From an uncultured Bacteroidales bacterium (GTDB lineage Bacteria > Bacteroidota > Bacteroidia > Bacteroidales > Porphyromonadaceae): 61,397 nt of DNA. Numbering within the stretch: the stretch's first letter is position 1; the number at the start of each line of letters is the position of its first letter. The position numbers were made by a program, and so were the translations under genes. Below are positions 1-8,658 of this stretch, piece by piece. The DNA lies in contig CABTZX010000006.1 of the NCBI GenBank assembly GCA_902489445.1, positions 1 through 61,397 of the forward strand. Reading direction: 5' to 3'. Under the pieces are notes generated by a model. It did not search any database, was not told where the DNA came from, and worked only from the letters and a program-made list of their open reading frames with translations.

Positions 1-87
1 ACTCGCGGTACGAGGTGCGGCATCCGCACTAATCCCCGCGTAGAGGAGGAACAAAAGCGTGCTGAATAAGCGTAATCTTAATTGCAT
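1..87 (-). CDS. N-terminus of an exported protein (cut by window edge)
   Basis: Only the first 29 codons are inside the window. They read leftward from an ATG at 85-87 and give a peptide starting MQLRLRLFSTLLFLLYAG, a classical Sec signal peptide: basic start, hydrophobic stretch, then a small-residue region (ISADAA) suitable for signal peptidase I. A TACCTTTG -7 box lies about 90 bases upstream on the same strand, which supports this as the true start. The mature protein is outside the window, so its function cannot be stated. Confidence 0.6.
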   Translation of the reverse strand, partial: MQLRLRLFSTLLFLLYAGISADAAPRTAS

Positions 88-172
88 TTGTCTCTATTCT
101 TCTTGTGATGTATATTATTCCCTGTCCCATATCGGCTGCGGCTATGTTTCGTATAGCCACAAGAGCCGTAAG

Positions 173-180
173 CAAAGGTA
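173..180 (-). promoter_or_regulatory. Bacteroidetes -7 box for the truncated exported protein
   Basis: TACCTTTG on the minus strand, matching the Bacteroidetes sigma-ABfr -7 consensus TAnnTTTG. I see no clear TTG -33 box at the usual 19-20 base distance, so strength is uncertain. Confidence 0.45.
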
Positions 181-299
181 GCATTTAATATTAGAATAGT
201 GTGGTAAAGTGACAGCAAGCATTCTATCTCACGCTATTTGGAAGGGTCTTTTTCATTCGTTTCATCCTACTTCTTCAATCTTTTATCCCTACCTACTCG

Positions 300-431
300 A
301 TAAATCGTTTAAATGATTTGTACAAATCATTTAATGTACGCGTACAAATCCTTTAAGTGATTTGTATAAATCCTTTTAATAATTTATCGAGAAGGTACGT
401 ACATCTAGTTGAGAAGGTACGTAGCAATGAG
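300..431. repeat. Composite 22-bp array, copy A (short)
   Basis: Six 22-bp units in register begin at 300, 322, 344, 366, 388 and 410. The first four belong to the AT-rich type (arms like ATAAATC and GATTTGT around TTTAAA or TTTAAT). The last two are GAGAAGG units around a TACGTA core. A left-arm-like unit (CCTACCTACTCG) precedes position 300. The gap 88-447 between umuC and the truncated gene is otherwise empty apart from the promoter near 173. Confidence 0.85.
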
Positions 432-447
432 TGAAGAAGATGGGGGA

Positions 448-1698
448 TTATTTTACGCGGAGGAGTTCGTTCCAGCGCGTGGTGTAGCGAGGGGTGCGAT
501 GGCGGGCGTTAGTTACGTTTTGCAAGTCCTCTTGGAGTGAGGAAGCGGGTACGATAACGTCTCTGCCAAAGCGGCTACGGATTGAATCGATGGTCTGCGA
601 GAGCTTCTCTGCATCACGGTCGTCTTCATTATAGAAAAGGTTGATCTGAGTGCCTTCGGGCACGAGGTCCGAGCAGACAACGCCACAACGCTTATAGGGA
701 ACGCCCTCGTTAAAAATGGAAGCAAGTAGGGTGCGGAGTTGGGGCGCAATTACGTTCAGTGCGTTGCTCGGATTATCCAAAAGCACTTCAGCCATACGTG
801 CTTCGTCCTTAAAACGAAGGTCGAAACGGCTCGGTGATATGAATGCAGCGCAGCGCATGGCAGCTAGATGCTGTTTGCGAAGTTGGGTGGTGCATAGGTC
901 GGCAAAGTGTATTAGTAGAGAAAGCAAACGTTCAAAGTTGTCCACAGGAACAGAGAGGGAGCGTGAACGTGCAATAGAGGAACGGGGGTGGGAGCGCTCA
1001 AAGGGGATAATTCGTTGACCGAGAAGCTCCAAACGGGTCTGTTCGCCTCGGATTGTCATATTCTTGAGTACCCATTTGCTATTGAGCTGTGAGAAATCGT
1101 ATGCGGTGAGTACGCCTCCGGTGACTAATCGTTTGGCGTAACGGCGACCGATACCCCAAACATCGCCAACGGGAAATTGCTTGAGAACTGCTTCACGCTC
1201 AGATGCATCCACCAAAGGCTTAACGCCACCGAGCCCTGGTTGCTTCTTAGCAATTCGGGACGCAATTTTGGCAAGTGTTTTGTTGTTCGCGATACCGATA
1301 CTGACCGGTACGCCGATGCCTTTTAGTATTCGTTTGCGTAGTGTGCGAGCCATTTCCTCAGCTTTGGGGAGGGGTGGCATTTGCACAAAGCACTCATCGA
1401 TGGAATATACCTCCAGATCGGGAACGGACTGGGCAATAAGCGCCATAATGCGATGGGAGAGATCGCCGTACAGCTCAATGTTTGAGGATAGTACCACCAC
1501 TCGTTCGTGCCGAACCAATGAGGCAATTTTGAAATAGGGAATACCCATAGGTATGCCTAACTGCTTCGCTTCCTCGGAACGCGCCACCACGCATCCGTCA
1601 TTGTTGGACAGAACTACCACGGGTCGACCGTTCAACTCAGGACGAAAGGCTCGTTCGCACGAGACAAAAAAGTTGTTACAGTCAATAAGACCTATCAT
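448..1698 (-). CDS. umuC: DNA polymerase V catalytic subunit UmuC (Y-family)
   Basis: Translesion DNA polymerase of the Y family, 416 residues, the usual UmuC length. The N-terminus MIGLIDCNNFFVSCERAF carries the first catalytic Asp and the steric-gate region. YSIDECFV near residue 100 holds the catalytic Asp-Glu pair. A helix-hairpin-helix-like segment (PVGDVWGIGRRYAKRL) follows near residue 175. It lies 25 bases after umuD on the same strand, so the two form the usual umuDC pair. With cleaved UmuD' it should replicate across damaged template during stress. The operon runs downstream of gmk rather than standing alone; I see no obvious SOS box upstream of umuD. Confidence 0.95.
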   Translation of the reverse strand: MIGLIDCNNFFVSCERAFRPELNGRPVVVLSNNDGCVVARSEEAKQLGIPMGIPYFKIASLVRHERVVVLSSNIELYGDLSHRIMALIAQSVPDLEVYSIDECFVQMPPLPKAEEMARTLRKRILKGIGVPVSIGIANNKTLAKIASRIAKKQPGLGGVKPLVDASEREAVLKQFPVGDVWGIGRRYAKRLVTGGVLTAYDFSQLNSKWVLKNMTIRGEQTRLELLGQRIIPFERSHPRSSIARSRSLSVPVDNFERLLSLLIHFADLCTTQLRKQHLAAMRCAAFISPSRFDLRFKDEARMAEVLLDNPSNALNVIAPQLRTLLASIFNEGVPYKRCGVVCSDLVPEGTQINLFYNEDDRDAEKLSQTIDSIRSRFGRDVIVPASSLQEDLQNVTNARHRTPRYTTRWNELLRVK

Positions 1699-1723
1699 AT
1701 AGGATAGGAAAACGCCCCTACGA

Positions 1724-2149
1724 TTAGCGAACCTTATGAATACAATAGGTTACGATGCCCCAAATGGTAAGGTCATCGCCTTCGGTTATTTCAATTGCTT
1801 TGAACTCTTTGTTTGCCGGAACAAGGTACAGTGTACCTTTGATGCGCTGTAACCGTTTTACTGTAAACTCACCGTTAATGTAGCAGATCGCTACATCTCC
1901 CTCGGAAGGAGTTAGCTCTCTGTCAATAACAAGAATATCGCCATCCAATATGTTCGCCTCTTGCATGGAGTCCCCATCTACCTTGGCGAGGAAAGTGGTG
2001 GCAGGATGTTCGATTAGAGCCTCATTTAGGTCAATGCCGATATCTTGCAGATCTTGAGCCGGAGAAGGGAATCCGGCTTTGATGCCCTCTTCCACAAACG
2101 GAAGCGCCGCATGGGTGGCGGTGTCTAATGGATAGATTTTAGTCTTCAT
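1724..2149 (-). CDS. umuD: UmuD, LexA-like self-cleaving polymerase V subunit
   Basis: A 141-residue S24 peptidase. The motif DGDSMQEANI gives the nucleophile Ser and GEFTVKRL gives the general-base Lys of the Ser-Lys dyad. An Ala-Gly bond in KAGFPSPA near residue 25 is at the position of the UmuD autocleavage site. The start codon overlaps the gmk stop as ATGA (2146-2149), so translation is probably coupled to gmk. The cleaved form would partner UmuC, encoded 25 bases downstream. Confidence 0.94.
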   Translation of the reverse strand: MKTKIYPLDTATHAALPFVEEGIKAGFPSPAQDLQDIGIDLNEALIEHPATTFLAKVDGDSMQEANILDGDILVIDRELTPSEGDVAICYINGEFTVKRLQRIKGTLYLVPANKEFKAIEITEGDDLTIWGIVTYCIHKVR

Positions 2150-2727
2150 GCTTTTTGGATAAAGCGATGAATGGCTTCTGCTACCTCATCGACAGCTTTT
2201 TCCAGCTGATCGTTGACAATAGTAATATCAAAGTGCGAAGCGAGGCTCAATTCGTAAGCGGCGCGGCTAAGACGATGCTCAATTGATTCCGCCGAATCGG
2301 TGGCGCGATTGGTCAGACGCTGCCTAAGAACCTCTAAGGAAGGCGGTTGCAAGAATATGGCCAGAGCCGCTTCACCAAATTGCTCCTTGATGCGAATAGC
2401 CCCTTCCACATCAATATCCAAGAGAAGATTCTTGCCGATTTGGGCAATTCGTGTCAGTTCGCTCCGAAGCGTTCCGTAGAAACGACCGGGGTACACCTCC
2501 ACACATTCGATAAATCCATCCTCTTCACGCAGTTGCCGAAAGCGTTCGTCGCTCAGAAAGTAATAATCCACGCCTTCGCTTTCTCCCGTTCGAGGTTGAC
2601 GATTGGTTGCAGATACGGAAAAGCTGAGATTTAACTCGGGGCGATCAATGATACGGGATATGATTGTGCTTTTACCCGTGCCGCTGGGAGCTGAGATAAT
2701 GATAAGGGTAGGTTTGGTGCCGGTCAT
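2146..2727 (-). CDS. gmk: Guanylate kinase
   Basis: Phosphorylates GMP to GDP with ATP in purine nucleotide supply. 193 residues with the P-loop SAPSGTGKST near the N-terminus, the GMP-binding segment TRQPRTGESEGVDYYF (as NRQPRTGE) and a C-terminal lid region. It starts 6 bases after yicC and its stop overlaps umuD by 4 bases, so yicC-gmk-umuD-umuC read as one transcript. Confidence 0.96.
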   Translation of the reverse strand: MTGTKPTLIIISAPSGTGKSTIISRIIDRPELNLSFSVSATNRQPRTGESEGVDYYFLSDERFRQLREEDGFIECVEVYPGRFYGTLRSELTRIAQIGKNLLLDIDVEGAIRIKEQFGEAALAIFLQPPSLEVLRQRLTNRATDSAESIEHRLSRAAYELSLASHFDITIVNDQLEKAVDEVAEAIHRFIQKA

Positions 2728-2733
2728 AGAGCA

Positions 2734-3639
2734 TCAGAGTACATTGAGAACCTGTTCCTTGATTTGTTCCAAGTGATCTTTCATGCGAACCACTTTGTGT
2801 TGCATGGCGGTATCGTTGCTTTTGGAGCCCAAAGTGTTGATTTCGCGCCCCATCTCCTGAGCAATGAAGCCAAGCTTTTTGCCAACGCCTTGAGGAAAAT
2901 CACCCTCCATTGTTTCACGGAAGTAGGTAAGATGCTTGGCGAGGCGGTTCAGCTCTTCGTTCACATCAAGCTTTTCGATGTAATAGATAAGTTCCTGTTC
3001 CAAACGGCCCTTATCGTAATCCACCAAATCGGTGATTTGCGAAAGATCGCGAGTGAGTTGTTCGCGGATACGATCAATTCGTTGCGGTGCAAGAGCGGAT
3101 ACCTGTATACGTTCCTCCTCGATGGCTTCGAGGTTATTACTCAATATTTTTTCGAGCATTATCCCTTCACTTTGGCGAAAGGCTAGTACGCCGCGGATCG
3201 CCTCATCGGTGAGTTGCTCAACAAGTGCCTCTTCTTCAGTGCTAATGGTCTGAGATTGGGCATCATCCTGTGGCAGAATCACGCCGGGCAATGAGAGCAG
3301 TTTGGCGAAAAATGGCTCCTGTACGGATAAACCCATGCTTTCGGCTGTTTGCTTGCATTCATCAAGATAAGCCGAAAGACGCTTTACATCAATCAAATGC
3401 TGCGATGGAACGGCACTTTCGGGCGCTATATCCGTAATAGTAAGCGAAACTTCTATACGTCCCCTCGATAGCTTCTGAACAACGGCAGTGCGAATGGTCG
3501 TTTCCGCATCCCTGTATAGCTGTGGCAGACGGATAGTTACATCCGCCTGCTTGCTGTTTAGCGTCCTGATCGCTAACGTATAACTTTTATTGTCACGGAT
3601 GGCATTGGCAGAGCCAAAGCCGGTCATAGAGCTAATCAT
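2734..3639 (-). CDS. yicC: YicC/YloC-family endoribonuclease
   Basis: 301 residues beginning MISSMTGFGSA, the hallmark start of the YicC family (the SMTGFG motif), and ending with the DUF1732 region (EMGREINTLGSKSND). Family members in other bacteria act on RNA. Gene adjacency to gmk is widely conserved and is seen here. It begins 7 bases after the secA stop. An alternative start at the second Met (SMTGFG) would shorten it by only four residues. Confidence 0.92.
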   Translation of the reverse strand: MISSMTGFGSANAIRDNKSYTLAIRTLNSKQADVTIRLPQLYRDAETTIRTAVVQKLSRGRIEVSLTITDIAPESAVPSQHLIDVKRLSAYLDECKQTAESMGLSVQEPFFAKLLSLPGVILPQDDAQSQTISTEEEALVEQLTDEAIRGVLAFRQSEGIMLEKILSNNLEAIEEERIQVSALAPQRIDRIREQLTRDLSQITDLVDYDKGRLEQELIYYIEKLDVNEELNRLAKHLTYFRETMEGDFPQGVGKKLGFIAQEMGREINTLGSKSNDTAMQHKVVRMKDHLEQIKEQVLNVL

Positions 3640-3646
3640 ACTACTA

Positions 3647-6600
3647 TTACAGATTGCGACCGTGGCAGTTTTTGTACTTTTTGCCGCTGCCGCACGGACA
3701 CGGATCGTTACGCCCTATCTTTTTCTCTGCGATAATCGGTTGTTGCTTTGCCGGAGCTGATCCGGTAGCACTTTGCGCTGCGGTGCGTTGCATTTGACGG
3801 GATTCTTCCAAAACATCATCCTTGCGGGCGCTGTAGCGGCTCATATCGCTTCTTCGTTCCGGAGCCGCTTCCCGTACATTTACGCTACCTTCCTCATTTT
3901 GTTCCGGCATCGGGATGCGGGCACGCATAAGTATGGATGCTGTTTTGCGGTTCATCGCTTCCACCATAGTTTTGAAAAGTTCGTAGCTTTCCAGCTTGTA
4001 GATTAGTAGCGGATCCTTGTTTTCGTAAGCGGCACTCTGCACGGAGTTGCGCAGTTCGTCCATTTCGCGCAGATGTTCCTTCCAAGCATCGTCAATGGTA
4101 TAGAGCGAAATGCTCTTTTCAATCTCTTTCAGAAGAGAGTGTCCCTCTGATTCATCAGCTTCTTTCAGATTGGTAACGATGTTATAGGTACGCTTTCCAT
4201 CAGTGATGGGTACAATGATGCGTTCAAACTTATCGCCTCGCTGCTCGCGAACCTGATGAATAACCGGGTAAGCGATGGAAGCAATCGTATCGAGTTTGCG
4301 CTTGTAAGCGTTGTATACTTCGTCAAATACTTTTGCTGCGAGGTCGTTTTCTCTCGTTTTGTGGAATTGTTCCTCGGTAACGGAGCTTTCAACGGAAAGA
4401 ACGCCAAGCATTTCGTGTTTGAACGCTTCGTAGTCGTCTGTTTCCTTGTTTTTGAATACAATCTGTTCCGTTACATCGTATAGCGTGTTGAGCGTATCCA
4501 GCCCGATGCGTTCTCCCATCAAAGCGTGACGACGACGCGTATAGATCACTTCGCGCTGCGAGTTCATAACATCGTCATATTCAAGCAATCGCTTGCGAAT
4601 ACCGAAGTTATTTTCTTCTACCTTTTTCTGTGCCCGTTCCACGCTCTTGGAAAGCATTTTGTTCTCTAATACTTCCCCTTCCTTAAAGCCCATTCTGTCC
4701 ATAAGTGAGGCGATACGGTCGCTCGCAAATAGACGCATCAGGTGGTCTTCCAATGAAATGAAGAATACGGATGAGCCCGGGTCGCCCTGACGTCCGCTTC
4801 GACCGCGTAACTGCCTATCCACACGGCGCGATTCGTGCCGTTCTGTACCGATAATGGCGAGCCCGCCGGCATCCCGTACTTCCGGTGTTAACTTGATATC
4901 CGTTCCACGCCCTGCCATATTGGTAGCAATGGTTACGGTTCCCTTTTTACCGGCTTCCGCCACAATCTCTGCTTCCTTTTGGTGCAGCTTAGCATTGAGC
5001 ACATTATGCGGTATCTTGCGGAGCGATAGCATTCGGCTGAGCAATTCGCTGATTTCAACGGAAGTGGTCCCTACTAGTACGGGTCTGCCTTTCCCGATCA
5101 AATCCTCTATTTCGTCTATTACAGCCTTATATTTTTCACGTGCCGTTTTGTAGATTCGGTCATTCATATCCTTACGAATAACCGGTTTGTTGGTGGGAAT
5201 TACCACTACATCCAACTTATAGATATCCCACAATTCGCCTGCTTCCGTTTCGGCAGTACCGGTCATACCGGACAGCTTGTGATACATACGGAAGTAATTC
5301 TGTAGGGTGATGGTGGCAAACGTTTGTGTTGCGGCTTCTACTTTAACGCGTTCTTTCGCTTCAATGGCTTGGTGCAGTCCGTCCGAATAACGGCGTCCTT
5401 CCATAATACGACCGGTTTGTTCGTCCACGATAAGCACCTTATTATCAATAACGACGTATTGATCGTCTTTTTCGAACAGTGCATACGCCTTAAAGAGCTG
5501 GTTTACCGTGTGAACGCGTTCGCTTTTGATCGCGTAATCGGTTACGATTGTATCTCTTTTCTCTGCTTTGGCTTCGGGAGTTAGTTCTTCGGCATCAAGT
5601 TGCGAGAGTAGAGAGGTTATATCCGGTAATACAAAGAATTGACTATCCTGTGTACCTTTTGAGAGCAATTCCTGCCCTAAGTCCGTTAGATTCACACTTT
5701 GCATCTTTTCATCGATTACAAAGTAGAGCGGATCGGTTACGATATGCATCTGACGCATATTGTCCTGCATATAGAACTCTTCCGTTTTGAGCATTGCGCT
5801 CTTTATACCCGGTTCGCTCAGATACTTAATCAACGCCTTATTCTTGGGGAGCCCTTTGTAGGAGCGGTATAGGAGCAGTCCGCCTTCTTCCTGTTCCTTT
5901 TTATCCTCACTCTGCATTTTTTTCTTTGCGTCGATTAGTAGTTGCGCACAAAGTTTGCGTTGTGCTTCCACCACCTTTTCCACATTTGGCAGGTAAGTTT
6001 CGAATAATTGTTCCTCACCTTTGGGCGTAGGACCGGATATAATGAGTGGCGTACGGGCATCGTCAATTAATACCGAGTCCACTTCATCGACGATGGCGTA
6101 GTTATGCTTCCTCTGAACCAAATCGGAGGGCGATGTTGCCATATTGTCACGCAGATAGTCGAAGCCGAATTCGTTATTGGTACCGAACGTAATATCCGAA
6201 TTATATGCGGCGCGCCGTCCATCCGAATTAGGCTTATGTTTATCGATACAATCCACGCTTAACCCGTGAAACATATAGAGCGGTCCCATCCATTCGGCAT
6301 CTCGTTTGGATAGGTAATCGTTCACGGTAACCACGTGTACCCCTCTGCCCGGCAGAGCGTTAAGGAATACGGGTAGGGTAGCCACAAGCGTTTTCCCTTC
6401 ACCGGTAGCCATTTCAGCAATTTTGCCCTTGTGTAGTACTACACCGCCGATAAGCTGTACATCGTAATGAACCATATCCCATACGATTTCGTTACCGCCT
6501 GCTACCCAATGATTTCGATAAATGGCTTTATCGCCTTCAATCGTTACAAAGTCGTGTGTTGCAGCAAGTTCCTTATCGCGTTCGTTGGCGGTTACTACTA

Positions 6601-6979
6601 TTTGCTCGTTTTCCTTAAAGCGGCGAGCCGTATCTTTCATTATGGCAAACGCTTCGGGCAGGATTTGGTCCAGGATTTCCTCATTCTTATCCAGAATTTC
6701 CTCTTCCAGTTTATCGATGCGCTTCCATGTTTCGTCTCTTTGCTCCAGATTCTGTTCCTCAAGCCCACTCTTGAGCTGCTCGATTTCGTCCGTTTTATCT
6801 TGTGTGTAATCGGCTATCCGCTTACGCAGAGCATCGGTACGGGCGCGCAGCCCATCGTTGTCTAATTGCTCTATTGTGGGGTATATTTCTTTGATTTTAG
6901 TCACATAGGGCGCAACTTCTTTAAGGTCGCGTTGCGACTTGCTACCAAAGATTTTTGATAAGAATTGGTTCAGTGCCAT
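3647..6979 (-). CDS. secA: Protein translocase ATPase SecA
   Basis: Motor ATPase that drives preproteins through SecYEG. 1110 residues, longer than the E. coli protein (901) but normal for Bacteroidetes, which carry insertions in the N-terminal motor. Walker A is MATGEGKT, the DEAD-like motif is DEVDSVLIDD, and helicase motifs include TNMAGRGTD and RQLRGRSGRQGDPG. The C-terminal zinc site is CPCGSGKKYKNCH, which binds SecB or ribosomes in other species. It is the first gene of the secA-yicC-gmk-umuDC block. Confidence 0.97.
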   Translation of the reverse strand: MALNQFLSKIFGSKSQRDLKEVAPYVTKIKEIYPTIEQLDNDGLRARTDALRKRIADYTQDKTDEIEQLKSGLEEQNLEQRDETWKRIDKLEEEILDKNEEILDQILPEAFAIMKDTARRFKENEQIVVTANERDKELAATHDFVTIEGDKAIYRNHWVAGGNEIVWDMVHYDVQLIGGVVLHKGKIAEMATGEGKTLVATLPVFLNALPGRGVHVVTVNDYLSKRDAEWMGPLYMFHGLSVDCIDKHKPNSDGRRAAYNSDITFGTNNEFGFDYLRDNMATSPSDLVQRKHNYAIVDEVDSVLIDDARTPLIISGPTPKGEEQLFETYLPNVEKVVEAQRKLCAQLLIDAKKKMQSEDKKEQEEGGLLLYRSYKGLPKNKALIKYLSEPGIKSAMLKTEEFYMQDNMRQMHIVTDPLYFVIDEKMQSVNLTDLGQELLSKGTQDSQFFVLPDITSLLSQLDAEELTPEAKAEKRDTIVTDYAIKSERVHTVNQLFKAYALFEKDDQYVVIDNKVLIVDEQTGRIMEGRRYSDGLHQAIEAKERVKVEAATQTFATITLQNYFRMYHKLSGMTGTAETEAGELWDIYKLDVVVIPTNKPVIRKDMNDRIYKTAREKYKAVIDEIEDLIGKGRPVLVGTTSVEISELLSRMLSLRKIPHNVLNAKLHQKEAEIVAEAGKKGTVTIATNMAGRGTDIKLTPEVRDAGGLAIIGTERHESRRVDRQLRGRSGRQGDPGSSVFFISLEDHLMRLFASDRIASLMDRMGFKEGEVLENKMLSKSVERAQKKVEENNFGIRKRLLEYDDVMNSQREVIYTRRRHALMGERIGLDTLNTLYDVTEQIVFKNKETDDYEAFKHEMLGVLSVESSVTEEQFHKTRENDLAAKVFDEVYNAYKRKLDTIASIAYPVIHQVREQRGDKFERIIVPITDGKRTYNIVTNLKEADESEGHSLLKEIEKSISLYTIDDAWKEHLREMDELRNSVQSAAYENKDPLLIYKLESYELFKTMVEAMNRKTASILMRARIPMPEQNEEGSVNVREAAPERRSDMSRYSARKDDVLEESRQMQRTAAQSATGSAPAKQQPIIAEKKIGRNDPCPCGSGKKYKNCHGRNL

Positions 6980-7007
6980 TGTTTTAATATTGTGTACTTA
7001 CAAGGAA

Positions 7008-7015
7008 CAAAGTTA
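7008..7015 (-). promoter_or_regulatory. Putative -7 box of secA
   Basis: TAACTTTG on the minus strand, about 30 bases before the secA ATG, within the 57-base gap between the DUF4105 gene and secA. It matches TAnnTTTG. No good TTG -33 element is visible. Confidence 0.45.
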
Positions 7016-7036
7016 GGTCATTTTCAGCTATTAGCC

Positions 7037-8344
7037 TTATGCCTTTTGTGTATTGCTTCGCGGAGCGGTTCGTTTCCGCCTACGTTTGGGGGAGGATACC
7101 GATATCAGTTTACCGTATCGGAAAGCCCATAGCGAAATTACCAGCAGAGTGACCGAAATAAGGTACAAAGCCGGGTGAAAGTGTTGTGCAGTCGCCCAAG
7201 AGCAGATCAATAGGAAAAGTATCTGCACTATAATGTTGGCGAGGTGGTAGAAGCGCGAAACGCGGCTCGGTGCCCAAAAGAGCAGCAGCGGGAGTGCCAC
7301 GAGCAGATGGAACGGATGCAATACGGCAAGCGTCCAGTTGGGGGCTGTGAGCGGATGGAGTGAAATTACCGTGAGGAAAAAGATGAGACAACCCGATAAT
7401 CCCATAACAGCGAGAACGATCGCGCCCCAGGTGCGCATAAAATATGCTTTTCCGCGTGCCGTAGTCGCACCAATAAGCGTTATCAGTAATAGCAAAACGG
7501 CTGCAGTCAATGGTTGCAGTGGCCACGGCGTAGCTTTAATTTGTTCCTGCTCACCCAATTTCGGATAAATGCGCTCCCCGGATACCGCAGCGCGCAAGGA
7601 GCCGCTTGCATCCATAATTTGGGACGCTTTTACAATATCCTTCATATAGAGCGGAAGAAACAGCTGATCGTGTGCGCCTACCGGTGTATCGGCAGAGCGA
7701 CCCAGAACCATATCTGTTCCAAATTTGAGCCAAGGACGCTGCGTGCTGCTTCGGTCAATCATCGCGCGGCGTGTGGTCTGAGGTACATCGGGAAGCATAA
7801 GTTTCCCGTTCAGAGCCTGTTCCAACAGAAGGATGGGGCGTGTGGCGCAATTGTCAAATACAAAGTTATAGCGGTAAAAGCGGTTCTCCGGTTTCAGATT
7901 TTCCTCTACCAGCTTCAGGAAGCGAGCCGCCTCTTCGTCAGTCAGATTGAGCGTAAGCTCGTACACATCGCATCCCAGTGACGCATAACTATAGATGTAT
8001 TCATCGGTAGGTTGCTCGGCAAGCATATAGTCCGTGCTGGTGCCGGCCACAAAACGACGGATAAACCCGGGCTTATCGAAGTCGAAAACGCCCCAGTTGT
8101 ACACGCGGTCGTACCCATCGCTGTCCACCACGCGCACGGCGGCATGCCCGTAAATGGTCCAGATGTGTGCTTCGTAGGGAGGAACGGCAAGCAAACTGAT
8201 GGTGGTGTGAGGCTGTTCCGCCACTTCGCCGGCACATTCATTGGCGCCTTTCAGGCTAAGGACGGGCACGCAACTCAGTACGCACATCAGTACACCTATT
8301 ATAGTATGTTTCAATTTCATCATCTGTTCCCAACTACGCTTCAT
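7037..8344 (-). CDS. DUF4105 (Lnb-like N-terminal) membrane protein
   Basis: 435 residues. After a signal-peptide-like N-terminus (second possible start MKLKHTIIGVLMCVLS at 8320) comes a periplasmic DUF4105 domain with YGHAAVRV, YNWGVFDF and the FDNCATRP motif. These hold conserved His and Cys residues seen in NlpC/P60-like hydrolase folds. Five hydrophobic segments follow from about residue 275 to 410, then a basic tail (SSPKRRRKRTAPRSN). The protein is therefore a periplasmic enzyme-like domain anchored by a membrane module. The substrate is unknown. A 22-bp array lies upstream. Confidence 0.8.
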   Translation of the reverse strand: MKRSWEQMMKLKHTIIGVLMCVLSCVPVLSLKGANECAGEVAEQPHTTISLLAVPPYEAHIWTIYGHAAVRVVDSDGYDRVYNWGVFDFDKPGFIRRFVAGTSTDYMLAEQPTDEYIYSYASLGCDVYELTLNLTDEEAARFLKLVEENLKPENRFYRYNFVFDNCATRPILLLEQALNGKLMLPDVPQTTRRAMIDRSSTQRPWLKFGTDMVLGRSADTPVGAHDQLFLPLYMKDIVKASQIMDASGSLRAAVSGERIYPKLGEQEQIKATPWPLQPLTAAVLLLLITLIGATTARGKAYFMRTWGAIVLAVMGLSGCLIFFLTVISLHPLTAPNWTLAVLHPFHLLVALPLLLFWAPSRVSRFYHLANIIVQILFLLICSWATAQHFHPALYLISVTLLVISLWAFRYGKLISVSSPKRRRKRTAPRSNTQKA

Positions 8345-8484
8345 TAGCTAATCACGCTTTTACTAATACAAAAATGATACCAAAGCCTCTTTATGGTCAA
8401 TTTGTCCGAAGGTATCGCGCCCACTGAGCGGAAAGATCCGCTCGGAGCAAATCCTGCTCTTTGGGGCAGGGCGCGAGCCTCTTT
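8345..8484. other. Gap sequence without a gene
   Basis: Between the DUF4105 start and the TATATA array. I see no promoter I would trust and no credible reading frame. The apparent frame 8397-8696 on the minus strand runs through the repeat array and has no similarity I recognise. Confidence 0.4.
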
Positions 8485-8572
8485 TTGAATCTTATATACA
8501 TCTCATCCGAAAGGTATATAGGTTCCGCACGAAAGGTATATAAGTTTCGGACGAAAGGTATATAGGTTTCGG
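8485..8572. repeat. 22-bp TATATA tetrad, locus 1
   Basis: Four TATATA cores start at 8493, 8515, 8537 and 8559, exactly 22 bases apart. Each is preceded by CCGAAAGG- or CGAAAGG-like bases and mostly followed by a TTC/TTTC arm, giving an imperfect dyad around each core. It lies between the lpd stop and the DUF4105 gene. Confidence 0.9.
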
Positions 8573-8658
8573 ATGCACAAAGGGGTAGGGAGGATTTGTT
8601 CCTCTGCTGAGGCCTTATTCCTCCCTGCGAGCTGTGCATCGGATCGAACCGTGCCGGC

